In this document: positions 55,116 to 63,636 of the stretch, in pieces
How the letters are laid out: every line of letters begins with the position of its first letter
Position numbering within the stretch: position 1 is the first letter of the stretch
NCBI GenBank assembly: GCA_003666325.1
Contig: QPIL01000122.1
Location: 36,969 to 100,968, forward strand
Source: Methylococcales symbiont of Iophon sp. n. MRB-2018
GTDB lineage: Bacteria; Pseudomonadota; Gammaproteobacteria; Methylococcales; Methylomonadaceae
Length of the DNA: 64,000 nucleotides
Direction of reading: 5' to 3'
Translations under genes and position numbers: made by a program
The notes under the pieces: model-generated
What the model was told of the DNA's origin: nothing
Databases searched by the model: none
What the model saw: the letters and a program-made list of their open reading frames with translations, nothing else

Positions 55116-56102
55116 TTAAGGCACTGCAATTCTGGAAATGAGTTCTTTAATAAAATGATCTGTGCTTATGCCTTCTGCCTCGGCTTCATAAGACAAAATC
55201 AGACGATGACTTAATACATCAAAAGCCATTTCCTGAATATCTTCAGGGCCTACAAAATCACGCTGTTGTAACCAGGCTTTTGCTCTGGCACATCTATCCA
55301 ATGCAATACTGGCTCTAGGACTGGCTCCATACTGCAACCATCCAGCTAAATCTTCACCATAAGCTGCTGGGTTTCGTGTTGCTAAAATAATTTGTAATAA
55401 ATAATCTTCAAGCGTATCTGCCATATAAATGTCTAATACTTCTTGGCGGGCAGTTAAGACGGTTTGTTGATTGATCGGCTGGAAGTTATTGCTTAATGCT
55501 TGTTTTTCACCTCTTGCTTCAGTACGCGCTAGAGCCAAGATCCTTTTTTCATGTTCAGCTTTTGGGTAGTCGATTTTTATATGTATCAAAAACCGATCCA
55601 GTTGTGCTTCAGGCAAGGGGTATGTACCTTCCTGCTCTATCGGATTTTGAGTTGCCATCACCATAAACAATTCAGGCAACGGATAAGTCATACTGCCTAC
55701 TGTTATCTGTCTTTCTGCCATAGCTTCCAGTAAAGCCGCCTGCACTTTTGCTGGTGAACGATTGATTTCATCCGCTAAAACTAAATTATGAAATAAAGGG
55801 CCTTTTTGAAATTCAAAGGTACCTTGCTGCGGGCGAAAAATTTCAGTTCCCGTTAAATCAGCAGGTAATAAATCAGGAGTAAATTGCACCCGATGAAAAT
55901 CGGCTTCTATGCCTTTACTCAAAACATTAATTGCCCGTGTTTTTGCAAGGCCAGGCGCACCTTCAACTAAAATATGTCCATCTGCCAAAAGTGCAATTAG
56001 CATTCTTTCGACTAAACCATCCTGACCGATGATATGTTCATTAATATATGATTTAAGTTGTTGAAATGAAACTTGAGCGTTACTAAGAATTGCTTCTGCC
56101 AT
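55116..56102 (-). CDS. moxR: MoxR-family AAA+ ATPase
   Basis: A 328-residue chaperone-like AAA+ protein. Walker A 'VEGAPGLAKTRAI', Walker B 'LVLADEINRSPAKVQAALLE', sensor 'MATQNPIEQEGTYPLPEAQL' and the C-terminal lid are complete. MoxR acts with VWA proteins to insert metal or mature enzymes; which client is unknown. The open frame reaches 56165 with a GTG, but MAEAILSNAQ at 56102 is the more usual start; AAGGA lies 13 bases ahead. First gene of the BAT operon. Confidence 0.92.
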   Translation of the reverse strand: MAEAILSNAQVSFQQLKSYINEHIIGQDGLVERMLIALLADGHILVEGAPGLAKTRAINVLSKGIEADFHRVQFTPDLLPADLTGTEIFRPQQGTFEFQKGPLFHNLVLADEINRSPAKVQAALLEAMAERQITVGSMTYPLPELFMVMATQNPIEQEGTYPLPEAQLDRFLIHIKIDYPKAEHEKRILALARTEARGEKQALSNNFQPINQQTVLTARQEVLDIYMADTLEDYLLQIILATRNPAAYGEDLAGWLQYGASPRASIALDRCARAKAWLQQRDFVGPEDIQEMAFDVLSHRLILSYEAEAEGISTDHFIKELISRIAVP

Positions 56103-56244
56103 TTTAGTGTTTGTATCCTTGTTAAAATTAAGTCCATCTGACGAGAGATGTAGGGTAAAGTTCACTATTCTAATAAATCTAATTAAACATTGAAACCTCA
56201 GATAATATCTAAATTTAAAACAGCACCCATTTCCAACAACTCAA

Positions 56245-56546
56245 TACCTCTGGCATACCTTATATTGTTGCCAATGAAGTAGCCGAACGTTTTAGCTATT
56301 ATGGAATGCGAGCCATCCTCGTTGTGTTTATAACTCAATATTTGGTGAGTCCAAACGATGAGTTAGATGCCATCAGTGACAATGAAGTACAAGGCTATTA
56401 TCACCTATTTATCTCAGCGGTATATTTTATGCCTATTTTGGGTTTTTTACTGTATTAATACTAATAACTGCTATCTTATTTATATTCCTGAGTCAAAATT
56501 ATCAAGAAAAAATCTACCTGCAAAATGAACAAGGCAGATAATATTT
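56245..56546 (+). pseudogene. POT-family peptide transporter, deleted remnant
   Basis: The frame encodes 'IPYIVANEVAERFSYYGMRA' then 'ILVVFITQYLVS', the classical N-terminus of proton-dependent oligopeptide transporters (POT/PTR), runs to 'YFMPILGFLLY' and stops at 56457. Right after it, in another frame, 'LITAILFIFLSQNYQEK' resembles the POT C-terminus. So about 85% of the gene, including most helices, is deleted. No start codon is present. Confidence 0.7.
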
Positions 56547-56689
56547 TTTATTTCAAAAAGCCTTAGCAACTGGAAAATGTAAAGTCAGATAAGCTAAGCT
56601 AAGCGATAAAATCCCCCTGAAATTACTGACTTTTTCTATGGATTGTAGTAACACAAAAACTTTTAATTTTAAACAGCACTTACAAAATA

Positions 56690-57523
56690 ATGACCCAATC
56701 AAAAACAATATTTATTACAGGTTGCTCAACTGGCATTGGTTACACAACAGCCATTGCGCTTAAAAAAAGAGGACATAGAGTTATTTGTTCCGCTAGAAAA
56801 GAAATGGATGTATTAAGGCTACAAGGTGAAGGTTTTGCAACACTAGCACTTGATCTTGCAAACTCAGACAGCATTCAACAAGCAGCCAAACAACTCATTG
56901 AATTAACGGATGGGAAAATTGATGCTCTATTTAACAACGGTGCATTTGGACAGCCTGGCGCCATAGAAGACTTGAGCAGAGAAGTATTAAGAAATCAATT
57001 TGAAACTAATGTTTTTGGAACCCATGAATTGACTAATTTAATTATTCCTGTCATGCGCAAACAAGGCTTTGGACGCATTATTTATAACAGTTCTATTTTA
57101 GGCATTGTAGCCATGCGTTACAGAGGTGCTTATACCGCCAGTAAATATGCTTTAGAAGGCTTAGTCGATACCCTGCGAATTGAGCTTCACAATACCAACA
57201 TTCAATTATCTTTAATTGAACCTGGCCCCATTGCAAGCGATTTTAGAAAGAATGCGTTTGCCTTATATAAAGCCAACATAAACTCTGAAACCAGTTTTCA
57301 TATAGATGCTTACAAAGCAATGGAGGCACGGCTGCAAAAAGAAGGTGCTGCAGTGCCATTTACATTACCAGCCACGGCTGTTGCTAATAAAGTCATTCAT
57401 GCCTTAGAATCAGAAAAACCTAAAATACGTTATTACGTCACTGTCCCTAGCTATTTATTTGCCTATTTAAAACGCCTATTGCCAATGGCATGGTTTGATT
57501 TTTTACTGAGAAAAGCGCAATAA
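56690..57523 (+). CDS. Short-chain dehydrogenase/reductase
   Basis: A 277-residue classical SDR. 'FITGCSTGIGYTTAIAL' is the cofactor loop, 'NNGAFG' the NNAG-like motif, 'YTASKYALEGL' the Tyr-Lys pair, 'IEPGPIASDF' a later landmark. The C-terminal extension ends in a hydrophobic helix. Substrate unknown; the family includes retinol/steroid-type dehydrogenases. Nothing in the context defines it. Confidence 0.88.
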   Translation: MTQSKTIFITGCSTGIGYTTAIALKKRGHRVICSARKEMDVLRLQGEGFATLALDLANSDSIQQAAKQLIELTDGKIDALFNNGAFGQPGAIEDLSREVLRNQFETNVFGTHELTNLIIPVMRKQGFGRIIYNSSILGIVAMRYRGAYTASKYALEGLVDTLRIELHNTNIQLSLIEPGPIASDFRKNAFALYKANINSETSFHIDAYKAMEARLQKEGAAVPFTLPATAVANKVIHALESEKPKIRYYVTVPSYLFAYLKRLLPMAWFDFLLRKAQ

Positions 57524-57715
57524 ATTCAACATCTAAAATTCAAACCATAGTAAAAGTGATGATGAATAATTACCGTCGGCTATCTCTCTAAAATTCTTAG
57601 CCTGAGACCTCAGCCTATTTATTCATCCCCTCTTTAATTGGATTATGCTAGAATCCATACCAACTTATAGCTACTGTTTGCTATTTGTTCTACAAAAACT
57701 ATACGAGGTTACATT

Positions 57716-58102
57716 ATGAAATTATTCAAAAGCGTTCTTATTGCTGCTTTACTAGCTCTTTCTTTAGGTACTTTTTCTACTTCTGCTGTAGCTTGCGAAG
57801 ATGGTAGAACTTGTGTGGCTTTTGCAGATGCCGTTAAAATGATTGATGAGCATATTAGTATGGCAATCGAAGCCATTGCCAACGAAGCCGATACAGCGAC
57901 AATTTTACAACACATTAAACAAGCAAAAAATTTAAGCAAAGAAATCAACGAAAATGATAAAGTTGATATTACTCGTGGTAGAGCAAACGGCTTATTGAAA
58001 AAAGCTAAATCTGCAGTTAAAAAAGGCGAAATGACAGTAGGTGATGATGCTTTGAGAGCAGCTAGAGCAAAATTTGCATCTCTTTCAAGATTGCGTAACT
58101 AA
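57716..58102 (+). CDS. Small secreted protein with a CxxxxxC motif
   Basis: A 128-residue protein with a signal peptide (cleavage after STSAVA, about residue 26), a mature N-terminus CEDGRTCVAF with two cysteines, and a helical, Lys/Ala-rich remainder ('IKQAKNLSKEINEND', 'LLKKAKSAVKKGEM'). The ribosome binding site is ACGAGG. It is not a lipoprotein by the usual L-x-x-C rule. Family not recognised. It is preceded by a MITE shard (57602). Confidence 0.7.
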   Translation: MKLFKSVLIAALLALSLGTFSTSAVACEDGRTCVAFADAVKMIDEHISMAIEAIANEADTATILQHIKQAKNLSKEINENDKVDITRGRANGLLKKAKSAVKKGEMTVGDDALRAARAKFASLSRLRN

Positions 58103-58127
58103 TACACCCATTATTTATATTCTGTGT

Positions 58128-58152
58128 GGCAGGGTAATGTCTTTACCCTGCC
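58128..58152. terminator. Hairpin between the small secreted protein and the MTHFR-like gene
   Basis: GGCAGGGTAA and TTACCCTGCC form a perfect 10-base stem around TGTCT. It lies 26 bases after the first gene's stop and 34 before the next stop, in convergent orientation. No T run follows, so it may be a mild bidirectional terminator or mRNA end protector. Confidence 0.55.
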
Positions 58153-58185
58153 GCGTTAGGAACACAGAGTTAGCCACTTCCTAAG

Positions 58186-58920
58186 CTATAAATCAAGCGC
58201 CCCAAAAAAACGCTCCAAATCAATTCTTATCGGCATAAAATAGATATTAAAATTCATCTCCTGTGCCATAGCAATCACCTGATTTGAAAAATCTATATTC
58301 CAAGCATATTCAGCTTTAAACGCATTTGGAAATTTCACTTTATTTTTAACTTTCCAGTAATTTTTTGAAGACGTCGTTGTGATTGGACTTAAACCTATAA
58401 AAGTATCCACTTCTTGTAAATGCTCGGCATAAATTTCTATTAAACGTGGATCATAAAAAGGTTGTGAAAAAAAACTACTGGCACCTGCATCCACTTTTCT
58501 AAAAACATAATCACATTCGTCCTGAAGTCCGCTTCTATGGGGATCAAAACCAGCATGAATAGTTACCTCAGGGAAACGCTTACCCACAGATGCAATTAAA
58601 TCAAGCACACTGGTATCATGCACTTTTCGCATACCTTCAGGGGGATCGCCAGAAACCAAAAGCACATGATCCAATTCATTTTCTTCAATGATTTTAAAAA
58701 TATCACCCGATTCCAAAGAAAAATCTGTTGCTCTAAAGTGAGGGACAAATTGATGCACATTACGATCAATTTTATCTACCGTATCCCAGCTTCTAATATC
58801 AAAGCGTTGAATATCAGGTACATTAATCATACTAATCGACTTGCCCAAACTTAAAGCAAACTGGTACTGATCATCAAATGCTTGCGTTGTTCTTGGAACG
58901 ATTTCAAAAGAAATTTTCAT
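58186..58920 (-). CDS. Methylenetetrahydrofolate reductase-like protein
   Basis: A 244-residue protein with the MTHFR-type barrel start 'MKISFEIVPRTTQAFDDQY', the 'HVLLVSGDPPEGMRK' strand and 'DAGASSFFSQPFYD', which are landmarks of flavin-dependent methylenetetrahydrofolate reductases. It is shorter than MetF (about 295) and has drifted in detail, so it may be a related reductase. Standing alone, convergent with the small secreted protein. Confidence 0.7.
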   Translation of the reverse strand: MKISFEIVPRTTQAFDDQYQFALSLGKSISMINVPDIQRFDIRSWDTVDKIDRNVHQFVPHFRATDFSLESGDIFKIIEENELDHVLLVSGDPPEGMRKVHDTSVLDLIASVGKRFPEVTIHAGFDPHRSGLQDECDYVFRKVDAGASSFFSQPFYDPRLIEIYAEHLQEVDTFIGLSPITTTSSKNYWKVKNKVKFPNAFKAEYAWNIDFSNQVIAMAQEMNFNIYFMPIRIDLERFFGALDL

Positions 58921-58983
58921 ATCGCTGAGTTAAGTGCTAAATTCAATGGCAATATTGTACCTGAAATTCAATTAGATAAGCGG

Positions 58984-59099
58984 GGCAACCCTTAAAAACC
59001 CAAACCAAAACCCCCTTATCAGCTTAAAAAAGGACTAAGGACTAAGGACTAAAGACTAAAGACTAAAGACTAAAGACTAAAGACTAAAGACTAAAGACT
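58984..59099 (+). repeat. Composite dispersed repeat: left arm with ACTAAAG heptamer array
   Basis: GGCAACCCTTAAAAACCC (58984-59001), then CAAACCAAAA, then about nine consecutive 7-bp ACTAAAG/ACTAAGG units (59034-59099). It is the reverse orientation of the array at 59351-59518, so the two form a large inverted pair. Confidence 0.8.
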
Positions 59100-59282
59100 C
59101 CTGATTTTTGGTAATTTCTTATGGTGTTAAAGTCTGGGTAGCCATTTGATGTGGATTATGCAAAATAATGGTTAAATTGATTGGGTTTTGTGTGAATGAT
59201 GGGAGTTTGGGGATAAGACCCCAAAGGCTACGAACTAAGCTAAAAGTTAACTCCAAATAAAAATCAAAAAAGCTTGCCTTTT

Positions 59283-59518
59283 AAGACAGTATCTGGATTC
59301 CCGATAACAGACTTCGGGAATAACGTGTGGTAACAGAGGTTCCAGTTACTTTAGTCCTAAGTCCTAAATCCTGAGTCTTTAGTCTTGAGTCTTGAGTCTT
59401 TAGTCTTGAGTCTTGAGTCTTGAGTCTTGAGTCTTGAGTCTTGAGTCTTGAGTCTTGAGTCTTGAGTCTTGAGTCTTTAGTCTTTAGTCTTTAGTCTTTC
59501 GTCTTTCGTCTTTCGTCT
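59283..59518 (-). repeat. Composite dispersed repeat: hairpin block plus AGTCTTG heptamer array
   Basis: GGATTCCCGATAACAGACTT (59291-59310, GGG AAT follows), GGTAACAGAGGTTCCAGTTACT, then about 23 units of AGTCTTG, AGTCTTT and CGTCTTT (59351-59518). The order equals the 2752-2916 copy. The core spacer 59100-59282 holds no recognisable gene. Confidence 0.8.
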
Positions 59519-59776
59519 AAAATGTTGCACTTATGGGTTAAATTCGCCATATATTATCAGGGCTGTCCTTTATTATTTTTAAATCAGGTATAACGTGGTA
59601 AAACTATACAGATAGCAAGCTAGGCAACAATTTATGCAACACAGAAGACGGTAAAAAAGACCAGTAAAATGTTAAATTAATTATGCCCAAGTGCTTATAA
59701 GCTGAATCCAGTATCAAATTCGGGTATTATTGGGGTTAATTTCTTAGACAGCCTGTTTGGTAGGTCTACACAGTCA
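59519..59776. other. Non-coding leader of pcnB
   Basis: No gene is seen. It includes a TGTTGCACTTATGGGTT phrase (59522-59539) that recurs in complement near 63345-63360, downstream of panC, so the pcnB-panC block is bracketed by repeat ends. Confidence 0.45.
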
Positions 59777-61177
59777 GTGATAAAGGAAACAACCATTTTA
59801 AATTTCATCAAAAAAATATTTCCCCGCTCAAGCAAAGCGACCCATAATAAAATAGAAAAATCAGATACTGAGAATAGTCTCAGAATATATAGTCGCTCGG
59901 AACATAATATCTCACGTTCTCAGATTGGCGAAAATGCTTTAAAGGTTTTATACAGATTAAAAAAAACAGGATATGAAGCTTTTCTTGTGGGTGGCTGTGT
60001 GCGTGATTTATTGCTGGGTTGTGAGCCAAAAGATTTTGATGTGGTTACAGATGCTAGTCCAGAAGAAGTACGCAAGGTTTTTCGTAATTGTCGTTTAATA
60101 GGTAGACGCTTCCGCCTAGCCCATGTTCATTTTGGTCGAGAAATTATTGAGGTGGCAACTTTTCGTGGTTCAGACGATAGCGATCCAGATGATCAACGTG
60201 TCCATGAAGATGGGCGATTACTTCGCGATAATGTTTTTGGCAGTATTGAGGATGATGTTTGGCGTAGAGATTTTACCGTAAATGCCTTGTATTATAATAT
60301 TCGTGACTTTTCAGTACTGGACTATACCTCTGGAATGGAAGACCATTCGGCAGGTATTTTAAAATTAATTGGTGATCCAGTCGTTCGCTACAAAGAAGAT
60401 CCTGTTCGGATGTTACGCGCGGTCAGGTTTTCAGTTAAATTAGGATTCAAATTAGAGGCAGCGTGCGAACAAGCCTTGATTGAATCATGTTCTACTTTAA
60501 AAGGTATTCCCGCTGCCCGTTTATATGATGAAGTATTAAAGTTATTTTTATCGGGCAAAGCACTACAAACATTTGAAATGCTCAGGCATTATGGCTTGTT
60601 TGTCATTTTGTTTCCGCAGACAGAGCACTGTTTAGCAGAACTGGAAAATAACTTTCCACGTCTATTCGTTGCAAAAGCACTAGAAAATTCGGATAAGAGA
60701 ATAAGCCAAGGAAAGAGCGTAACGCCTTACTTCTTTTTGTCTGCTTTTTTGTGGGAATCAGTACAAATACTGGCAAAGCAGAATATGGCACAAGAAATGG
60801 AAAAAAGTATTGCTTATCAAAATGCAGCAAGATCAGTCATTTCTACACAGGTGAAAAATATAACTATTCCTAAACGTGTGACTCAATCAATGCGAGAAGT
60901 TTGGTTATTACAATTACGCTTTAATCAGAGAGTGGGTGCCAGACCCTTTAAATTATTAAGCCTGCCTAGGTTTAGAGCAGCCTATGATTTTTTATTGCTA
61001 CGTGCAGAAACTGGAGAAGTGGATACAGAATTAGCAGAATGGTGGACAAAATTTCAAGATGTGGATGAGGCAGAACAAAAGAAAATGACTAGGCCCCTGC
61101 GTAAAAATCAAAAATCAAAAAAACCTGCCTTAAAAAAAGAAAAGAACGAAAACAGTATAGATAGTAATAATGATTGA
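59777..61177 (+). CDS. pcnB: Poly(A) polymerase I
   Basis: A 466-residue enzyme adding poly(A) to RNA 3' ends for decay. 'YEAFLVGGCVRDLLLGCEPK' and 'DFDVVTDASPEEV' hold the nucleotidyltransferase GG and DxD residues, 'RLAHVHFGREIIEVATFRG' the third acid, 'RRDFTVNALYYN' and 'DPVRMLRAVRF' the remaining motifs; the tail is Lys-rich. The frame starts at GTG 59777. An in-frame ATT at 59795 with AAAGGA 7 bases ahead is an alternative, reminiscent of the AUU start of E. coli pcnB. Overlaps folK by 8 bases. Confidence 0.94.
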   Translation: MIKETTILNFIKKIFPRSSKATHNKIEKSDTENSLRIYSRSEHNISRSQIGENALKVLYRLKKTGYEAFLVGGCVRDLLLGCEPKDFDVVTDASPEEVRKVFRNCRLIGRRFRLAHVHFGREIIEVATFRGSDDSDPDDQRVHEDGRLLRDNVFGSIEDDVWRRDFTVNALYYNIRDFSVLDYTSGMEDHSAGILKLIGDPVVRYKEDPVRMLRAVRFSVKLGFKLEAACEQALIESCSTLKGIPAARLYDEVLKLFLSGKALQTFEMLRHYGLFVILFPQTEHCLAELENNFPRLFVAKALENSDKRISQGKSVTPYFFLSAFLWESVQILAKQNMAQEMEKSIAYQNAARSVISTQVKNITIPKRVTQSMREVWLLQLRFNQRVGARPFKLLSLPRFRAAYDFLLLRAETGEVDTELAEWWTKFQDVDEAEQKKMTRPLRKNQKSKKPALKKEKNENSIDSNND

Positions 61178-61655
61178 AGTTTATATAGGGTTAGGAAGTA
61201 ATCTACAACAGCCCAAGCAGCAAATAAAGCAAGCTAGACTAGCGATAGCGAAACAGAAAAATATTGAAGAAGCGGGGTTTTCCAGTTTATATGCCAGTCC
61301 ACCTATGGGGTCTCAAGATCAACCTGATTATGTGAATGCTGTGATGAAAATAATAACCTCATTGTCTGCCATTAAGTTGTTGAGAGTACTTCAATCAATA
61401 GAGCACCAGCAAGGCCGTGTGAGAAAAGCAGAACAATGGGGTGCAAGAACACTGGATTTAGACCTTTTATTATATGGCGACCAGCAGATTGAGCACCCCG
61501 ATCTAATCGTACCCCATCTGGGTTTGACTAAACGAGCATTTGTTTTGTATCCATTACAAGAAATCACACAGACAGATTTATATATTCCCAGTAAAGGTAT
61601 GCTGAAGCACTTATTAGCCCAGTGTTCTTTGAATGGTTTGGAGAAAGTCGTTTAA
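61170..61655 (+). CDS. folK: 6-hydroxymethyl-7,8-dihydropterin pyrophosphokinase
   Basis: A 161-residue folate-pathway kinase. 'EVYIGLGSNLQQPKQQIKQA' starts the protein, 'SPPMGSQDQPDYVNAVMKI' and 'QGRVRKAEQWGARTLDLDLL' followed by LYG are the signature with the Mg-binding aspartates. It overlaps pcnB by 8 bases and ends in TAATG, the last A being the first base of panB's ATG. Confidence 0.95.
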   Translation: MIEVYIGLGSNLQQPKQQIKQARLAIAKQKNIEEAGFSSLYASPPMGSQDQPDYVNAVMKIITSLSAIKLLRVLQSIEHQQGRVRKAEQWGARTLDLDLLLYGDQQIEHPDLIVPHLGLTKRAFVLYPLQEITQTDLYIPSKGMLKHLLAQCSLNGLEKVV

Positions 61656-62470
61656 TGCAAACCACTTCTGTTGATACCAGTATGCAACCACTTTCGATAC
61701 TTGATTTGTTGGCAATGAAACAAACCAAAGAAAAAATCACCTGCTTAACTGCCTATGATGCCAGCTTTAGTCGTTTGATAGATCAAGCGGGTATTGATGT
61801 GATGTTAGTGGGAGATTCTCTGGGAATGGTTATTCAAGGACACTCCACCACTATTCCTGTGACTATTGATAAAATGGTCTACCACACTCAGGCTGTTGTT
61901 AAAGCCAGAAAACGTGCTTTTATTATTGCTGATTTACCTTTCTTAAGTTACCCGACCATAGACACCGCTTTAAAAAATGCAGCAAAATTAATGCAATCTG
62001 CCGGAGCTCAAATGGTTAAACTGGAAGGCGCACATACAGAAATTATCAAAAAATTGGTTGATTTTGCTGTGCCAGTTTGTGCGCATTTAGGTTTATTACC
62101 CCAATCAATAAATCAATTAGGGCAGTACAAAGTACAAGGAAAAGATGTAAAAGAAGCAAAAAGAATGACTGAAGAAGCAATAAAAGTTGAACAGGCAGGT
62201 GCAAGTTTATTGGTTTTAGAATGTGTGCCTGCTGAGCTGGCTTCGGCTATTAGCAAACAACTGACAATCCCCGTGATTGGTATTGGTGCAGGCGTGTCTT
62301 GTGATGGTCAAGTTTTGGTATTGTACGATATGCTGGGTATTACTATGGGCATACGACCTCGTTTTTCAAAGGACTTTATGCAGGTAGCAGCCGATATTCC
62401 CTCTGCTATTAAGCAATTTCATCAGCAAGTTAAGCAAGAACAGTTTCCATCTGCCGAACACTGTTACTGA
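61655..62470 (+). CDS. panB: 3-methyl-2-oxobutanoate hydroxymethyltransferase
   Basis: A 271-residue enzyme making ketopantoate. 'KITCLTAYDASFSRLIDQAG' opens the barrel, 'MLVGDSLGMVIQGH' binds Mg, 'KLEGA' and 'GIGAGVSCDGQVLVLYDMLG' are conserved. The frame extends upstream to 61622 inside folK; the ATG at 61655 follows GGAG by about 12 bases and starts MQTTSV, so it is chosen. Confidence 0.95.
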   Translation: MQTTSVDTSMQPLSILDLLAMKQTKEKITCLTAYDASFSRLIDQAGIDVMLVGDSLGMVIQGHSTTIPVTIDKMVYHTQAVVKARKRAFIIADLPFLSYPTIDTALKNAAKLMQSAGAQMVKLEGAHTEIIKKLVDFAVPVCAHLGLLPQSINQLGQYKVQGKDVKEAKRMTEEAIKVEQAGASLLVLECVPAELASAISKQLTIPVIGIGAGVSCDGQVLVLYDMLGITMGIRPRFSKDFMQVAADIPSAIKQFHQQVKQEQFPSAEHCY

Positions 62471-62475
62471 TAAAA

Positions 62476-63318
62476 ATGCAGACAGTCAATACTATAGAAC
62501 GGCTAAGAGACTGCATTAAACAATGGCGATCACAAGGTAATAGCATTGCCTTTGTACCGACCATGGGTAATTTACACGCAGGTCATATTAAGCTGGTCAA
62601 AGAAGCAAGAAAAAAAGCCGATAAAGTGGTGGTGAGTATTTTTGTAAACCCTACACAGTTTATGGTAGGGGAAGATTTTAATATGTATCCTAGAACTGAA
62701 GAGAGAGATAAGCAAAAGCTAAAGGCTGCGGCGACAGATTTATTATTTTTACCCACAGTGAATGAGGTTTATAGCAGCGATACAAACACTATTGTGTCAG
62801 TGTCTGAATTATCAAAACTACATTGTGGAAGCAGTCGTCCCGACCATTTTGATGGCGTTGCAACCATTGTCACCAAGTTATTTAATATGGTGCAAGCTGA
62901 CCTATCTTTCTTTGGTAAAAAAGATTATCAGCAATTACTGATAATACAAACCCTAGTTCAAGATCTTAATATTCCCATGCAGATTATTGCTGTTGAAACA
63001 GAAAGAGAAGCCGATGGTTTGGCAATGAGCTCAAGGAATGCCTATTTATCAGAACAAGAGCGTTTAATAGCCGCTGAATTGTATAGCGCATTAGGCGATG
63101 CAAAAGATGCGGTTTTAGCAGAAAAACTGACTTTAGCCGCTATTGAACAAATACAAATTAGTGCTTTGCAAGCATTAGGTTTTAAGGTTGATTATTTTTC
63201 TATTTGCCGTAGTCAAGATATGCAAACAGCAACAGATAAGGACAAAGATTTAGTGATTATTGTTGCAGCTAAATTAGGAAAGCCTCGTTTGATAGATAAT
63301 ATTTGCTTTTCCAGATAG
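62476..63318 (+). CDS. panC: Pantothenate synthetase
   Basis: A 280-residue ligase joining pantoate and beta-alanine. 'FVPTMGNLHAGHIKLVKEA' holds the HIGH-like motif, 'VSIFVNPTQF' and 'FGKKDYQQLLIIQTLVQDL' and 'GLAMSSRNAYL' bind substrates. It lies 5 bases after panB. panD, the beta-alanine source, is not in the window. Confidence 0.95.
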   Translation: MQTVNTIERLRDCIKQWRSQGNSIAFVPTMGNLHAGHIKLVKEARKKADKVVVSIFVNPTQFMVGEDFNMYPRTEERDKQKLKAAATDLLFLPTVNEVYSSDTNTIVSVSELSKLHCGSSRPDHFDGVATIVTKLFNMVQADLSFFGKKDYQQLLIIQTLVQDLNIPMQIIAVETEREADGLAMSSRNAYLSEQERLIAAELYSALGDAKDAVLAEKLTLAAIEQIQISALQALGFKVDYFSICRSQDMQTATDKDKDLVIIVAAKLGKPRLIDNICFSR

Positions 63319-63636
63319 TCAATTTTTTCATGGCTATGGTGAATTCAACTCATAAGTGCAACACTTCCGTTTAAAACATAGCTATCCTCAGCTTGTTATT
63401 AAATGAGACAAGTAATGGGGTGCTACTTTTTATGATAATACAGCCGTTTTTATTACAAAAAAAATGAGAACAATTTATAAAAAAGTAGCGTTCCTATTAT
63501 TCCTTTGTGTCAACCCAAAATTAAAATTTCCGAATTTGTTTTCTATTACCATAGTGTTTAATTTGAATATGGTATTAATACTTAGTCAACCCTTAAAAAC
63601 CCAAACCAAAAACCAACCCTATCAGCCTAAAAACAG
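63319..63636. other. Spacer between panC and the transposase with repeat motifs
   Basis: No gene is seen. TTTGAATATGGTATTAATA at 63562-63580 is shared with 16359-16375 and 39099-39114. GTCAACCCTTAAAAACCC at 63595-63612 is the same word that opens the composite repeat. A CATAAGTGCAACA phrase near 63350 matches the complement at 59522. Confidence 0.5.

Noticed and set aside
58984..59518. CRISPR-like array
   Set aside because: The 7-bp units are head-to-tail without spacers and there are no cas genes, so it is a simple tandem repeat.
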